A DNA stretch of 64,000 bases from Dactylis glomerata (taxonomy: Eukaryota > Streptophyta > Magnoliopsida > Poales > Poaceae), in NCBI GenBank assembly GCA_007115705.1, contig QXEO01000247.1:15054291-15118290 (forward strand), in the 5' to 3' direction. Both the position numbers and the translations under genes were made by a program. Below the pieces are notes generated by a model, which made no database searches, was not told the origin of the DNA, and worked only from the letters and a program-made list of their open reading frames with translations. Below are positions 32,491-43,869 of this stretch, piece after piece (positions within the stretch are counted from its first letter, which is position 1; each line of letters starts with the position of its first letter).

Positions 32491-33738
32491 TTATGTTACC
32501 TCGACCTTGATAGGCATGGTCCCAACCATAACAATTTTATATTCTTCCTTGGGCTTTAGCCTTGAACAATAAATTTCTCCAACGTTGATGGTCTCAATAT
32601 TTTTGATTGAATTCATACCATATTTTCTATCAATCTTCTTGGGGAAATAAACCATGTGCTCTTTATCATTGACATTAAAAGTTACTTTCCCTTGGTTGCA
32701 ATCAATAACAACACCTGCAGTGTTTAGAAAAGGTCTCCCAAGAATAATAGACATATTATCATCTTCAGGCATCTCCAACACAACAAAGTCAGTTAATATC
32801 AAACAATTGTTAGCCACTTGAACTGGAACATTCTCACATATACCAATAGGAATAGTAGTAGACTTATTAGCTATTTGCAAAGATATATCAGTCGATATCA
32901 ATTTTTCTAGATCAAGTCTCTTATAGAGAGAAAAAGGCATGACACTAACTCCGGCTCCCAAATCACACAAAGCAGTTCTAACATAGTTATTTTTAATAGA
33001 GCAAGGAATAGTCGGTATACCTGGATCTCCAAGCTTCTCCGGAACTTTACCATCAAAAGAATAATTAGCAAGTAAAGTGGAAATTTCCTCACTAGGAATC
33101 TTCCTTTTGTTAGTAACAATATCCTTCATATACTTTGAATAAGGAGGCATTTTAATAGCATCAGTCAAAGGAATATGCAAAAATAAAGGTTTTATCCATT
33201 CACAAAACCTGTTGTAGTGTTCTTCTTCCTTGGATTTGTGTTTCTTACCAGGAAAAGGCATTGGTTTTTGCACCCAAGGTTCTCTCTCACTACCATGTTT
33301 ATTGGCAATGAAATCTTCCTTAGTGTACTTTGCATTCTTAGTAAGATTTTCTGGTTCCCCCTCAACTTCTTCTTTATCAGAAGCATTACCACTTTCAGTT
33401 TCAGCATCAGAAATAGAAACACTATTAGGATCCTTACCTGTTTCAGAAGATTCTGCAACTGTTTTATGCTTCTTCTTCTTTTTCTTGAAAGGAATAACAT
33501 CACCTACAGCACGTTGAGAATCCTGTTCGATCCTCTTATGATGTCCTTCAGGATATAAAGGATCCTGAGTAGAAGCACCACTTCTAGTGCTTATTTCACA
33601 AGCATGTTTTTCTCTAGAAGCATTAACTAGCAAGTCTTTTTGCACCTTAGTGAGCTGATCAATTTGAGTCTGAACCATTTGAAAATGTTTAACAAGCATC
33701 TTCACATCATTGGAGGTTCTCTCCACAATATCCTGCAA
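32491..33738 (-). pseudogene. element 2 protease-containing part of gag frame
   Basis: 415 codons continuing in the same frame after the stop at 33739-33741. The N-terminal half is Lys/Glu-rich. The retropepsin-like motif is CDLGAGVSVMP near residue 265, followed by SIILGRPFLNTAGVVID. It ends at the TAA before 32491. The DLG triplet parallels element 1. Separated from gag only by one TAG, it is either a dead frame or a read-through product. Confidence 0.75.
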
Positions 33739-35160
33739 CTAGTTAATAGCTCTAGAGTTTTCCAACAAATGATTCTGCACCCTCTTATTAAAGTTATCTT
33801 CCTTAACAATAAAATTATCAAACTCATCTAAGCATTGATCAGGAGGTTTAAAATAAGGAAAATCTCTATTATCAAAGCATTGAAGAGAGTGTACCTCAAT
33901 AGTAGATGAGCGAGGGATTGGCTTACATAATTCTCCTATAGGAGGTAGATTCTTCACATCTTCAGATTTAATACCCTTCTCCTTAAGAGATTTCTTGGCC
34001 TCTCTCATCACTTCATCATTTAATTCAATCATCCCTCTCTTCTTTGGTGTCGGCACTGGTGTTGGCTCAGCCATAGTCCAATCATCATAATTCCGGCTTA
34101 TTTTAGCCATTAATTCTTCAGCTTCAGCAGGAGTTCTTTTCCTGAAAACACAACCAGGACAACTATCCAAGTATGTCTTAGATTCATCAGTTAGTCCATT
34201 ATAAAATATATCAAGAAGTTCATTTTTAGACAATAGCTCTCCAGGCAGTGCTCTAATTAAAGAACAAAACCTTGCCCATGATTCAAGCAGTTTCTCTCCT
34301 TTTACCTGCTCAAAGTCAAAGATTTTCTTCAAAGCAGCATGTTGAGCACTAGCAGGAAAATATTTCTGAAAGAAAGCATTAACCAAAGCAATAGGACTAT
34401 CAATAGACCAAGAAGACAAATTATTAAACCAAGCTTTAGCTGCACCTTTCAATGAGAAAGGAAAAATCTTAGCAATAAAGTAAGTACGCAACTTAGTATC
34501 ATCAGAAAATAAATTACTCAAAGCAGAAAGCTCATTCATATGTCCCATAGCACTTTCATTTTCAGTACCACAAAAAGGTTCTTTCTCAACAATAGATATG
34601 TAAGATAAATCTAAAGAGAAATCATAATCCTTATCACTAATGTTTATGAGAGACGCAACAAACTTAGCGTCAGAAGACAACTTATATCTAACATCGTGTC
34701 TTGCAAGAAGATCTCTAATAGCACCAGCATCACTAGTAGCATGAAATTCATCAATAAAAATAAGCCGGGTGAACTAACAGGTGTAACAGTATCACCAGCA
34801 TCACTAATAGCATGAAATTCTTGCAAGAAGATCTCTAATAGCACCAGCATCACCAGCATCACTAGACTAGGTGAACTAATAGGTGTAACAGTAGTGTTCC
34901 CCATTTGCTTAGTCCTAGCAATTGAAGCGTCTAAAAAGGAACCTAACGAACCACTCTCATCAAGCACAGTAGAAGCATCATCAAAACTATCAGTAGCATT
35001 TTCAAACTCAGCAGAAGTAGTAGCATGTGCATGTGGTGGTGTAAGTAACTTACTCATCACAGATGGCGAATCAAGAGCAACAGAGGTGTTCATAGTCATA
35101 CCTCTTCTTGTAGTGGATGGCAATATAGGAACTTTTCTATCACGAGGTTCACCCATGATG
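33739..35160 (-). pseudogene. element 2 gag, broken
   Basis: The likely start is at 35160 (MGEPRDRKVPILPS). The frame runs to about 34760, where a one-base shift in a T-rich stretch moves the reading to the 34680-33739 frame. That part holds the gag domain (IAKIFPFSLKGAAKAWFNNL; LESWARFCSLIRALPGELL) and ends ENSRAIN at TAG 33741-33739. A partial local duplication of ttgcaagaagatctctaata (34699 and 34819 areas) also disrupts it. The family call rests on similarity to the gag of element 1. Confidence 0.75.
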
Positions 35161-35215
35161 AATGGATTGCAGTGAACAATATAAATTCCAAGTGAACTTA
35201 CAAAAAAAGCTATGC

Positions 35216-35233
35216 TCCCCGGCAACGACGCCA
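35216..35233 (-). other. element 2 primer-binding site (tRNA-Asp type)
   Basis: The minus strand reads TGGCGTCGTTGCCGGGGA, 11 nt after the 5' LTR, with one mismatch to the tRNA-Asp 3' end. Confidence 0.8.
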
Positions 35234-35244
35234 GAAAATAGTCT

Positions 35245-36657
35245 TGTTGACCCACAAGTATAGGGGATCGCAACATTCTTTGAGGGAAGTAAAACCCAAA
35301 TTTATTGATTCGACACAAGGGGAGCCAAAGAATATTTATAAGCCTTAACAGATGAGTTGTCAATTCAGCTGCACCTGGAAATAGACTTGCCCGCATCGGT
35401 TTATCAGTAGCAACGGTTTTATAGTGGTGACAGTAGTAAAATAGTAGCAGCAATAGTAAAATAAAGACAGTAATGGTATCAATAGTAAACAGTAGGATTA
35501 AATACTGTAGACATAGGGATGGATGAACGGGCCTTGCATGGACAAGATAATTCATGTAATAATTAAGACATGGGCAATTGCAGATAAATAATGATAAAGC
35601 ATCCTAGTACTAAACAACCATAGGCATGTGTTCCGTAAATAGTCGTATGTTCTCACAATGAGAAACTTGCACGACATCTTCTGTCCTACCAGCCCGTTTG
35701 CAGCGGGGCCTCAAGGGAATCTACTAGTAACTAAGGTACTCCTTTTAATAAAGTACCAGAGCAAAGCATTAACACTCAGTGAACACATGTGATCCTCACA
35801 TCACAGCCATCCCCTTCGGTTATCCCAATTATTGTCACTTTGGGGCCCCGGGTTCTGGACAACGATATGTGTATACAACTTGCAGGTAAGATCAAAAACA
35901 ACAATTATCATCATAAAATAACAACAAGTTCAGATATGAGATCATGGTACTCGGACCCAAAGTGACAAGCATTAAGCACAGCAAGTTGCAACAATGTCAT
36001 AAGCACTAATAATGGATACTAGGCACCATGCCCTGACAATCTCATGGCAATTAAATGAATGATCTCATCCAATCCCTACAATCCTCTTCGCCTACAGCGG
36101 GAATTACTCACACATGGATGGGGGAATCATGGATGGTTGATGGAGAGACGTCGGTGATGATGATGGCAATGATCTCCTCCAAATCCCCGGCCCGGCAGGG
36201 TGCCAGAATAGAGTTTTTTGTTCAGAATCGCGGTTTTTGATGGTAGCGGCGCAGCGAAACTCTATCTGGGAAAAATGCCGACCCCCCCCCGATATTTTCA
36301 GGTCAGAGGGTATATGTAGGCGGAAGGGGGGCTCGAGGAGATGGCTGGGGCGGCCACACCACCCCCAGGCGCGGCCTGGCCTGCGCGACCTGGCCTGGCC
36401 CGCGCCACCAGGTGGTGTGGTGCCCTCCTGGCCCCTCTCCGTCTCGTACTCTGGCTCCGTATGTCTTCTGGTAAAATATGATTTTTGCAATATTTTTAGG
36501 AATTTTTCCTGAAAGTCGGATTTCTGAAAAAACAAGACACTAGGGCAATTCTGCTGAAAACAGCGTTAGTCCGTGTTAGTTGTATCTAAAACACACAAAT
36601 TAGAGGAGAAATAACAACAAAAGTGTTCAGGAAAGTAGATACGTTTTGGACGTATCA
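35245..36657 (-). repeat. element 2, 5' LTR
   Basis: 1413 bp, collinear with 25715-27120. GTGCA follows at 36658-36662. Confidence 0.9.
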
Positions 36658-36662
36658 GTGCA

Positions 36663-37009
36663 CTGCTCCCTTCTTGAAGTTGTCGCTTTTGGAGATGTTG
36701 GATTTCTGGTGCTGTCTTGGTGGTGTTAGTGTTGCTGCTACAATGAATTTATCATTGTAGCGGGACTTTCCTTTTTCTGTAATTTTTCTCTTTTTTTATG
36801 ATTATGTGCATCCGTATTGACACTAGGGCACTGCGTTGTTGCAGAAATTGGATGTAATTGGTATCTTGTTGATATTAATATATACTCCTCATCAAAAAAT
36901 AATAATACAGATAAACACCCTGTAAAAAACTGCTTGGACGCTGGTGCAGAACGAATTTCACTAGACGTTGCTACAAGCTAAGCAGCTGACAGAGAAAACA
37001 AGTGATTTA
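36663..37009. other. continuation of the repeat interrupted by element 2
   Basis: Resumes the 24510-25714 sequence. The ttgatattaatatatactcc tail near 36870-36890 is followed by A-rich DNA. No gene. Confidence 0.4.
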
Positions 37010-37279
37010 GGCCTAGTTTGGCACCAAAGTTTATCTAAAATCGAAGTATTCTAAAACCATAGTATTTACATGCCTGGGCAACATATACTTCAGTTTTGGA
37101 AAATACTTTATTTTAGGAAAAAAGAGGTCAGGACTAAAGTCTCCAATAAGGCAAAAAAATGAAGTTTTGGAGGAGTATTTGCTAGATCCAAACGCATTAA
37201 AGTATTTGATACTTCATTATTTCTAGAAACCAAAGTATTCACAGAATACTTCAAAATTACTTTAAAGCCAAACAGAGCC
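37010..37279. mobile_element. Tourist/Harbinger MITE, 270 bp
   Basis: TTA duplications at 37007-37009 and 37280-37282. The ends are GGCCTAGTTTGGC and, complementary, GGCTCTGTTTGGC. Interior repeats of aagtatt-type words form a partial foldback. No coding capacity. Confidence 0.8.
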
Positions 37280-37282
37280 TTA

Positions 37283-38327
37283 AAGCATACAACGGCCCAT
37301 AAAAGGCACGGGCTCAGTTCACATGCCTCAAGATGAGTCCTCTTCCTCTCATATATTGATCACTCCTTATTACAGGAAATTGAACTAACCGTTGCTATAT
37401 AAGTTCATTTTATATGGCTTGGAGTCTGTAGAATTAATTTTCAGTTTTCATGGTTTGGAGTCCATAAAGTTTATTTTTTGACTTTCTACGGTCAATTTTA
37501 ACTGCTAGTTCAATTTGTAAAATATGTTAGTAAACTCATTTTGTTCTGGTCCGCCCCTATTTCACTCTCATATATATGGTGGAAATGTCATGGAGAGGAG
37601 ATTTCGTGCACATGAACACACACGATCCCGCTATTTGAGAGCGTCTGTGCTTGTGTGCCGAAAGAACTTGTGGCTTGTCCTGACCTCATAGGTATTAGTA
37701 ACTTAGAGGGAAGACTTCACTAAACAATTATGTGATTTACTCTAAAGTAACTACTTAGTTCTTTTAACTTGTAATTTCAAATCCACGCTCTTATAAAGAT
37801 CTTACCTCTTAAGATGCCACTAGGGTTTAGGAGACTTCAACAATCATTCTCTAATAGTTACATAAATCTAAACATGAATTAGACGTCAGCAATCATTTCT
37901 CAAGTTGCGTAATGTACGTTGGTGATATGATGTACGGCGTGATTGGTATCATTTTAATATTAATATATTCCTTTTACCAAAAAAGACAACGTTCTTCTAT
38001 CCTAGAATACTTGTGACTTGTGAGGCAGACATCCAAATTGAACAAGCAAAATGTGAGAAAGCACGAGCGCTGGGCCAGTGCAACTCCCAACCCCACGACG
38101 ACCTTGCCAGTTGTTGCTGCGTGTCACCCTGTAATAACAAGCAAGTCAAAGAAAGACACAGGTACCTCGCCCCAACGGGAACGGCGCACGGCCGCGCGCA
38201 ACAGCGGTAAACCCTCGCTGACCCCACAGTGTCAGTGACCCAGACCTCCTCTACTGTTCCGTAGCCCCAGTACCCCACGCGCCCCACCTAGCAGTCTAGC
38301 ACTATCCCCACTCCCCACGTCCTCTAA
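37283..38327. other. intergenic DNA, no gene recognised
   Basis: AT-rich until about 38000, then mixed. It contains a second ttaatattaatatattcc tail followed by ccaaaaaag near 37955-37985, similar to that near 36880. Confidence 0.45.
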
Positions 38328-38587
38328 GGGAGAAAATGAAAAAAAACTACCACATTTGTGTCGAACGTGTCAGCTAGCTACCACTTTTGGATTTTTTGAC
38401 ACATAAATACCATTTTTGTGGTTCGGCCGTGACAAATAGCCCTAATTCGTTCTGTTTAGCATTTTAACAACATTTCTGACTAGTATGGCCCATATGTCAG
38501 GATGACGTGGCAGGTGAAACCCTAATGTCATGTTTTATTTTGCAAAAAAACCCAAAATCTTAATTTTTATCACACACAGGTCCTCAT
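38328..38587 (+). repeat. long terminal inverted repeat, left
   Basis: Pairs with 39263-39523 with only scattered differences, for example gtcgaacgtgtcagc against the complement of gctgacacgttcggc. Confidence 0.9.
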
Positions 38588-38612
38588 CAATCCCCGTCGA
38601 CCCTGTCCGACG

Positions 38613-39281
38613 GTGGGTGCGACGAGCCCGGCCCGCGCTGGTAGGCCGTGCCGGAGATTGCCACCACGTCGGACCCCGCCACCCCGTCCGACGGTGGGTG
38701 TGACGAGCCAGCGCGCCCCGCTCCCGCTGCCGCCACACCGTCGCGACCGCACCCACATCCCGCCCCCCGCCGCCGCCGCCGCGCCCCGGCGGCCACCCCC
38801 GCGCCCGGTCCGCATCTACGTCGTCTTCTACTCCATGTACGGCCACGTGCGGCTCCTCGCGCGCGCCGTGCAGCGCGGGGTGGGCTCCGTCCCGGGCGCC
38901 CTCGGGATCCTGCTCCACGTCCTGAAGACCCTCCCTCGCGCCGTGCTCGCCCGGATTGGCGCGCTCATGGCCGCCGCAGAGACGGAGGCGGCGGAGATCC
39001 CCATGGCGGACCCCGACGGCCTGCCCGACACCGACGGGTTCCTCTTCGGCTTCCCCGCGCGGTACGGCGCCATGGCCGCGCAGATGCAGGCCTTCTTCGA
39101 GTCGACCGCGCCGCTCTGCCGCCGCCAGCAACTCGCCGGCAAGCCCGCCGGCTTCTTCGTCAGCACCAGCACCCAGTGTGGCGGCCAAGAAACCACCGCC
39201 AAGAAATCACCCTACGGCGCGGGAGTCTTTGCCGGCGACGGCTCTAGGCCGCCCAGCGAGATGATGAGGACCTGTGTGTGA
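38613..39281 (+). CDS. captured NAD(P)H:quinone oxidoreductase (FQR1/WrbA-like) chimeric frame
   Basis: 222-codon open frame inside the Pack-MULE. FQR1 proteins bind FMN and reduce quinones by two electrons. Similarity starts at VRIYVVFYSMYGHV (from 38808) and continues through TDGFLFGFPARYGAMAAQ and QLAGKPAGFFVSTSTQ to GGQETT. It then jumps to SPYGAGVFAGDGSRPPSE, a motif that lies about 35 residues further on in complete proteins; that stretch is missing. The N-terminal 65 residues are Pro/Arg-rich and not FQR1, and the stop comes from the right inverted repeat. A close repeat of tccgacggtgggtg (38608 and 38688 areas) lies in the N-terminal part. The fold is probably incomplete, so a working enzyme is unlikely. 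Expression is unknown. Confidence 0.7.
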   Translation: MGATSPARAGRPCRRLPPRRTPPPRPTVGVTSQRAPLPLPPHRRDRTHIPPPAAAAAPRRPPPRPVRIYVVFYSMYGHVRLLARAVQRGVGSVPGALGILLHVLKTLPRAVLARIGALMAAAETEAAEIPMADPDGLPDTDGFLFGFPARYGAMAAQMQAFFESTAPLCRRQQLAGKPAGFFVSTSTQCGGQETTAKKSPYGAGVFAGDGSRPPSEMMRTCV

Positions 39282-39523
39282 TAAAAATTAAGATTTTAGG
39301 TTTTTTTGCAAAATAAAACATGACATTAGGGTTTCACCTGCCACGTCATCCTGACATGTGGGCCATACTAGTCAGAAATGTTGTTAAAATGCTAAACATA
39401 ACGAATTAGGGCTATTTATCACGGCCGAACCACAAAAATAGTATTTATGTGTCAAAAAATCCAAAAATGGTAGCTAGCTGACACGTTCGGCACAAATGTG
39501 ATAGTTTTTTGTCATTTTCTCCC
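39263..39523 (-). repeat. long terminal inverted repeat, right
   Basis: Reverse complement of 38328-38587. It supplies the stop codon of the captured frame. Confidence 0.9.
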
Positions 39524-39698
39524 TCAAAGGGGAAAGGTGGGCCCCACCTCGCCCCGTTGAAGCAGAGCAGGCGAAGCAAGCGCCGCGGCCAAAGGAAAGC
39601 GAGAGCCAAAGCAGATGGTGATATGACGGGGCCAAAGCCACCCACGAGTTAGAGAGAGGAAGAATTAAAGAGGGAGGCGCGGCGGGGACGGCACGGCG
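39524..39698 (+). promoter_or_regulatory. promoter/5' leader of the CTL gene beside the Pack-MULE
   Basis: Only 175 bp separate the mobile element from the start codon, so the element lies in or next to the original promoter. No clear TATA box. Confidence 0.4.
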
Positions 39699-42600
39699 AT
39701 GGCGAGGCACGGCGTCGGCGTCGGCGAGATCACGGCGGCCGCCGGCGGCGGCGGCATTGCTTACGCGGGCGGGGAGGCGCGTGCGCATACGCCGGCGCCG
39801 AGCCCTCACCAGGTGACGCAGCGCCTCCTCCTCCTCCTCCTTCCTCCCCACTCCCTCTCGATCGGCCTGCTGCTCGTTCCGCGCGCTCGCGCTCGGCGTT
39901 TGACTTCGACTTCGGCTGCGCGGCGGTCGCTCCTGCTGCTTCCGATTCGTTGCGGCGGCTTTGTTCCTGCGGCAGCCGAGCGGAGTGCTGGGTAGCTTAG
40001 GATTCGCGGCGATTTCCTAGCGAATTTTGAAACAGGCTCCGATGAGTTGGGGGCTTGCTCGTGCGTGCGTGCGTTTGAACTGGTTCGCTCGTGCCGGTTC
40101 TGCTTGAACCACTGAATCGCCGTTCGAACAAATCATGTGCATGCGGTCAGTACCGTCTGTCGGCACTGCTCGAATCAGTTCATATGGATTGGGTTTTGAC
40201 GCTGTTAGTGTGTAGAATTGACTGCACAAGTGCGGTGACGGATTGGGGGTATACGGTTGTGGATTGGCAGGTCCATCACACCATATGCTTGCTGTAAAAA
40301 TGACGCAGTGAAGTGCTACTGTAGTGGTTGGGGGTTTGGCGGCCTACTTGGGAAATGGCAGCTCGACCCTGATGTGATTGACTTGGTTGGTGTTGGTTTG
40401 CTGGGATTATTTGGGATTGCACTAGTTTTGATTGCTCAATTAGGTGAATAAGTTTTGCCCTTCACATCCAGAGTTCTCTGATGAAACATTGATGACCAGA
40501 TAGTAGATACACATTCGGCTTGGTGATAGAAGAAAATAGCTAGTGATTTTGTGATTATATTCGAAGTGTGTACCTCTCTTGGCGTCTGAAATTGGTCTAA
40601 ATTTCAGGTTCATTTGTTGTGGTTGTCAAAATCAGTATGATGGTTCTTGACTTCTTGTATATAGTGTAGTGTTATCTGAAGAGGTGCAATATCATGTCAA
40701 TTTCTGAATTTCTGTGTGTGGTTTTTTTTTATTGATGTTTCCTTGTTGCACAATTTGCTCATGATGCATCACTATTATAAAATCTAAAATAAAATTCTAT
40801 GCTATTCTACCATAAAACTGACCTACAGTCTGAGAGGATAGACACTTTTTGCTGTTTAATGTTTGGTGAAACATCATCCCTTACCAGAAAAATGAACACG
40901 GAAATTCCAAATTGCAGCTTGTGTTATTTTGGAAACAAAATTATTGTTGCTTATATTTCCGAATGATGAGATACATTTGGGATCAACTTCAGAAATCACC
41001 CTGCCCACCACTTGGCTTACAGTCTCATACTGTGAAGTGCCATTTTATTCAGACACGACACAATCCCACGATATTTTTGCCTTTTAGCAACATAAGTGAA
41101 TCATCTGTTATCTCATAAACTGATAGGTTAATTTCTGACTCGTGTTAGTCCCTCAATTTTCTTGTCTAAGGTAGATATGATGTATCACTATAGCTTCGTT
41201 CTGGACTAATTTTAAACATCCGTGATAGGTATAGAATTTGGAAATAATGTCCAGGAATTACTTATTAGACATCAGTATATCATATATGCATGGGCTTGTT
41301 GCTTCATAGCTTGTACTATCTGTGCACCGTGTTCTTAAGCATAATTATTTTACAATAATGGAATTCATATCTTAGTCAAATAGAATTAATTATTCGTGAT
41401 CCAAATAGGGAGTTTTTGTATTTTTTAAAGGAGAAAAGTTTTCTATGCCTGCTACAAATTTCTTACTGACAAACTATGTTGTTCTGGTTTTGAGATCTGA
41501 CTTCACTAATGTTTCGACCACTGCTTCCTCAGGTGCCAATCGAAATAGAAGAGCAAATATACTCCCCAGCATTTGGTAACATTGCTGTGCCCAACGGTCG
41601 AGGTTGCTGTAGTGGTTTCATAGCCAGTGTCATGAAGATCCTGTTCATCTTGCACCTCCTTGCTTTCGTCGCCCTCACAATCTTCCTTGGAGTCCAGGCT
41701 TCTTCCCACCAGAATCCTACCTACAAGCCCTTTGCCAGCTTCATTCCTCTTGCCTCTTCTGTGATATTATCGGTTTTTGCTGCCTGCTTTTGGACTATCC
41801 TTGCTGTCACTAATCCTGCGAAAGCCATCAAAACGTCTCTCTGGGCAGCTCCTGTTCTCGCACTTGCCTGCGACGTAGTCATACTCCTTGTCGGTGATGG
41901 TGCTGCCCTTGGTATTGGAGTGATCATAGTTGTGATTGCCGTTGCAGCGGCACTATACAGCTGTTGGGCCACTGGTCCACGTCTTCAGCATGGCGCTGCA
42001 GTACTTGCAGCCTCTGTCAGTGGAGCACATTTGCCATTCGGTGCTTCTTGCCTTGTTGTTTTTGTTATCCTTGCTGCAGTTGGCTATATGGCCTTCTGGA
42101 CAGTCGCCATCAGCTGCATTGCAGCTGCAGAAGGAGACTTAATGAACTTCCAGATGGTATATGTGGCTGCACTCCTGATAAGCATGTCATGGACCATGCA
42201 AGTGCTGCGGTACTTTGTCTATGTGGCCGTGGCAAGACTGGCACATGCACGGCTAGTCTATGGAGTCCGTATGCCAGGCGGTGCTGTTGAAGCATTCTGT
42301 GGCACACTATCGGGGCCAGCTTTTGATGACATATGTATGGGGGCTGTGGTTGTCCCGGTGTTTGCAGCAGTGAGAAGTTTAGCTCGAGTGATAAACACTG
42401 CCTCAGGTGGCAATGACGAGTTCCTTTTCACATGCCGGGGCTGCTGCCTGACTACATCAGAGAAAATGATGGGACGGGTGAACCGTTGGGGTTTTGTGCA
42501 CGTGGGGGCTTGGGGGAAGGCGTTCTGCGTGGCTTCACGAGATGTCTGGTCCCTTTTTGTTCTCCGGGGGATGGCACAGCTTGTTGATTCAGACCTCACT

Positions 42601-43484
42601 GGTTCCTTCTGCTTCCTTTCAGCTGTCACAGGAGGCAGTTTGGCCTCACTGGTTGCTGGCTCATGGGCACTATCCATGGATAGGGATCATAAGGATCTAG
42701 CTCTGCCCATAGCGTTCTATTCATTTCTCATCGGTTATTACATGGTATTCTACTTAATCCATCTCTGGCTGTGTTTCATGTGTTTATCTGCATTAGTGAC
42801 AACTTATTTCTCTGCATTGGTCTTTTGTTAGAAAATGGGAAAAAACAGCATATTGTCTATTAGTGAAACCTGGCTAATTTATTTTACTAAGCATATTGCC
42901 TCCATTAGTAAAACTGATAGAATACCGGTTGATGTTTGCTTACAAGTAGCATATATCTGTTTAGTTCAACATTTATCATACCTATGCCACTTGAGGTGTT
43001 AGTCAGTTTTATCCATAAGCTTCACAACCTAGTTGCTACAGAGAATATATACTATGCAGTTAGAAGCAATAACTATATAGATACAGATTTGCCTTGACGA
43101 TGGTACCACTTGCGTAAATTCTGGAAAGCTTCTTTTATCAAATTACTTGCAAATGGGACATTTATTTTCCCAAAGAGAGAGTTGCTGTTATTAATCTTGT
43201 GAAAAGAGATTTAGATAATGTTTTTCATGAGCTGAAAAGGATAGTGATCCAGCATTGCTTTCATCGAATTTTGAGGTGTAGATATCCCTTGCTGTTCTAT
43301 ACTTCCTGTTTATAATTTCCTGTTGCTTGGTGTTGCAATGTTGCAGTGCCGAATGATGATTGCATGGCCGCAGGCTTGCATTGCAGCATATCATGTTGCA
43401 TATGCAGAGAACCCACAAAATCCTCACCTGGGAACACTTATACCGGACCACCTGCGTGAGCTCCAAGCTCTAGCTGCAGATTGA
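39699..43484 (+). CDS. choline transporter-like (CTL/PNS1) membrane protein
   Basis: Three exons joined in frame: 39699-39812, 41533-42744, 43347-43484, giving 487 residues. Introns are 1720 and 602 bp with GT-AG ends (cctcag|gtgcc; gttgcag|tgccg). The 38-residue first exon is soluble (MARHGVGVGEIT...). Exon 2 encodes about ten hydrophobic segments, the first being VMKILFILHLLAFVALTIFLG; conserved family stretches include GWxFVHVGAWGKAFCVASRDVW-like text and FLIGYYM. Exon 3 gives AWPQACIAAYHVAYAENPQN, the usual C-terminal signature of plant CTL proteins. The frame reading through into intron 2 is not the real end. The family (SLC44/PNS1) covers choline and related solute transport, often at endomembranes; the substrate here is not known. 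Confidence 0.9.
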
Positions 43485-43869
43485 TCTCTGGCTCATCTTC
43501 CCGATGCGATCCCGGAGTTGTAGATTCTTCAGACTACTTACATCATGATTCATAGATTCTTCGATTCATTCATACAGCTATCGGATGCCTGAAACTTAGA
43601 AGCAAGACTTCATTCAGAGTTGAGGTGTTGTGCATATGATTCGAGACTCTGCTGCTGCGTCACCTGACATAGGAATGTGTTGCTTTCGTAGAGTGAGATT
43701 TCACATAGTAACTTGTGCAGATATTGCATTCACTGGTAGGCTGGTAGCACATATGTGCAGTCCGTACCTGTAAAGAAAATTTTGTGCATGGAACTCATTT
43801 ATGCAATGGAAGACATGCCATTTTCTGGATGAATTACTGCCGTCTGCTGGAAGGTTTTTCCTTGTCTTT

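Larger units (their letters stand above)
25715..36657 (-). mobile_element. non-autonomous Gypsy-type LTR retrotransposon (element 2), with nested solo LTR
   Basis: 10,943 bp on the minus strand: 5' LTR 36657-35245, primer site, broken gag-protease (35160-32491), a second broken frame (31682-30609), non-coding 3' part, purine tract, 3' LTR 27120-25715. GTGCA flanks both ends. No reverse transcriptase or integrase is present. The first 300 bp of the two LTRs differ at about 15 sites (near 5%), so it is older than element 1. A 1498-bp solo LTR (27527-29024) lies inside it. Confidence 0.9.
38328..39523 (+). mobile_element. Pack-MULE-like element carrying an FQR1/WrbA-type gene fragment
   Basis: Two long, nearly identical inverted repeats (38328-38587 and 39263-39523, about 260 bp) start GGGAGAAAATGA and end at tcctcatc / gatgagga. 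Long Mutator-like ends around a piece of host gene are the definition of a Pack-MULE. A 9-bp target duplication is plausible but imperfect (ctctaaggg at 38322-38330 against ctcaaaggg at 39523-39531), so the exact outer ends may shift by 2-3 bases. No transposase frame is present. It ends about 175 bp before the start codon of the choline-transporter-like gene, in the same orientation. Confidence 0.8.

Noticed and set aside
38535..39188. Minus-strand frame across the Pack-MULE
   Set aside because: The clear FQR1 similarity is on the plus strand; this is its GC-rich antisense.
42745..42831. Extension of CTL exon 2 to a stop at 42831
   Set aside because: The GT donor at 42745 and the conserved C-terminal exon at 43347 give the family-typical end; the read-through is intron.
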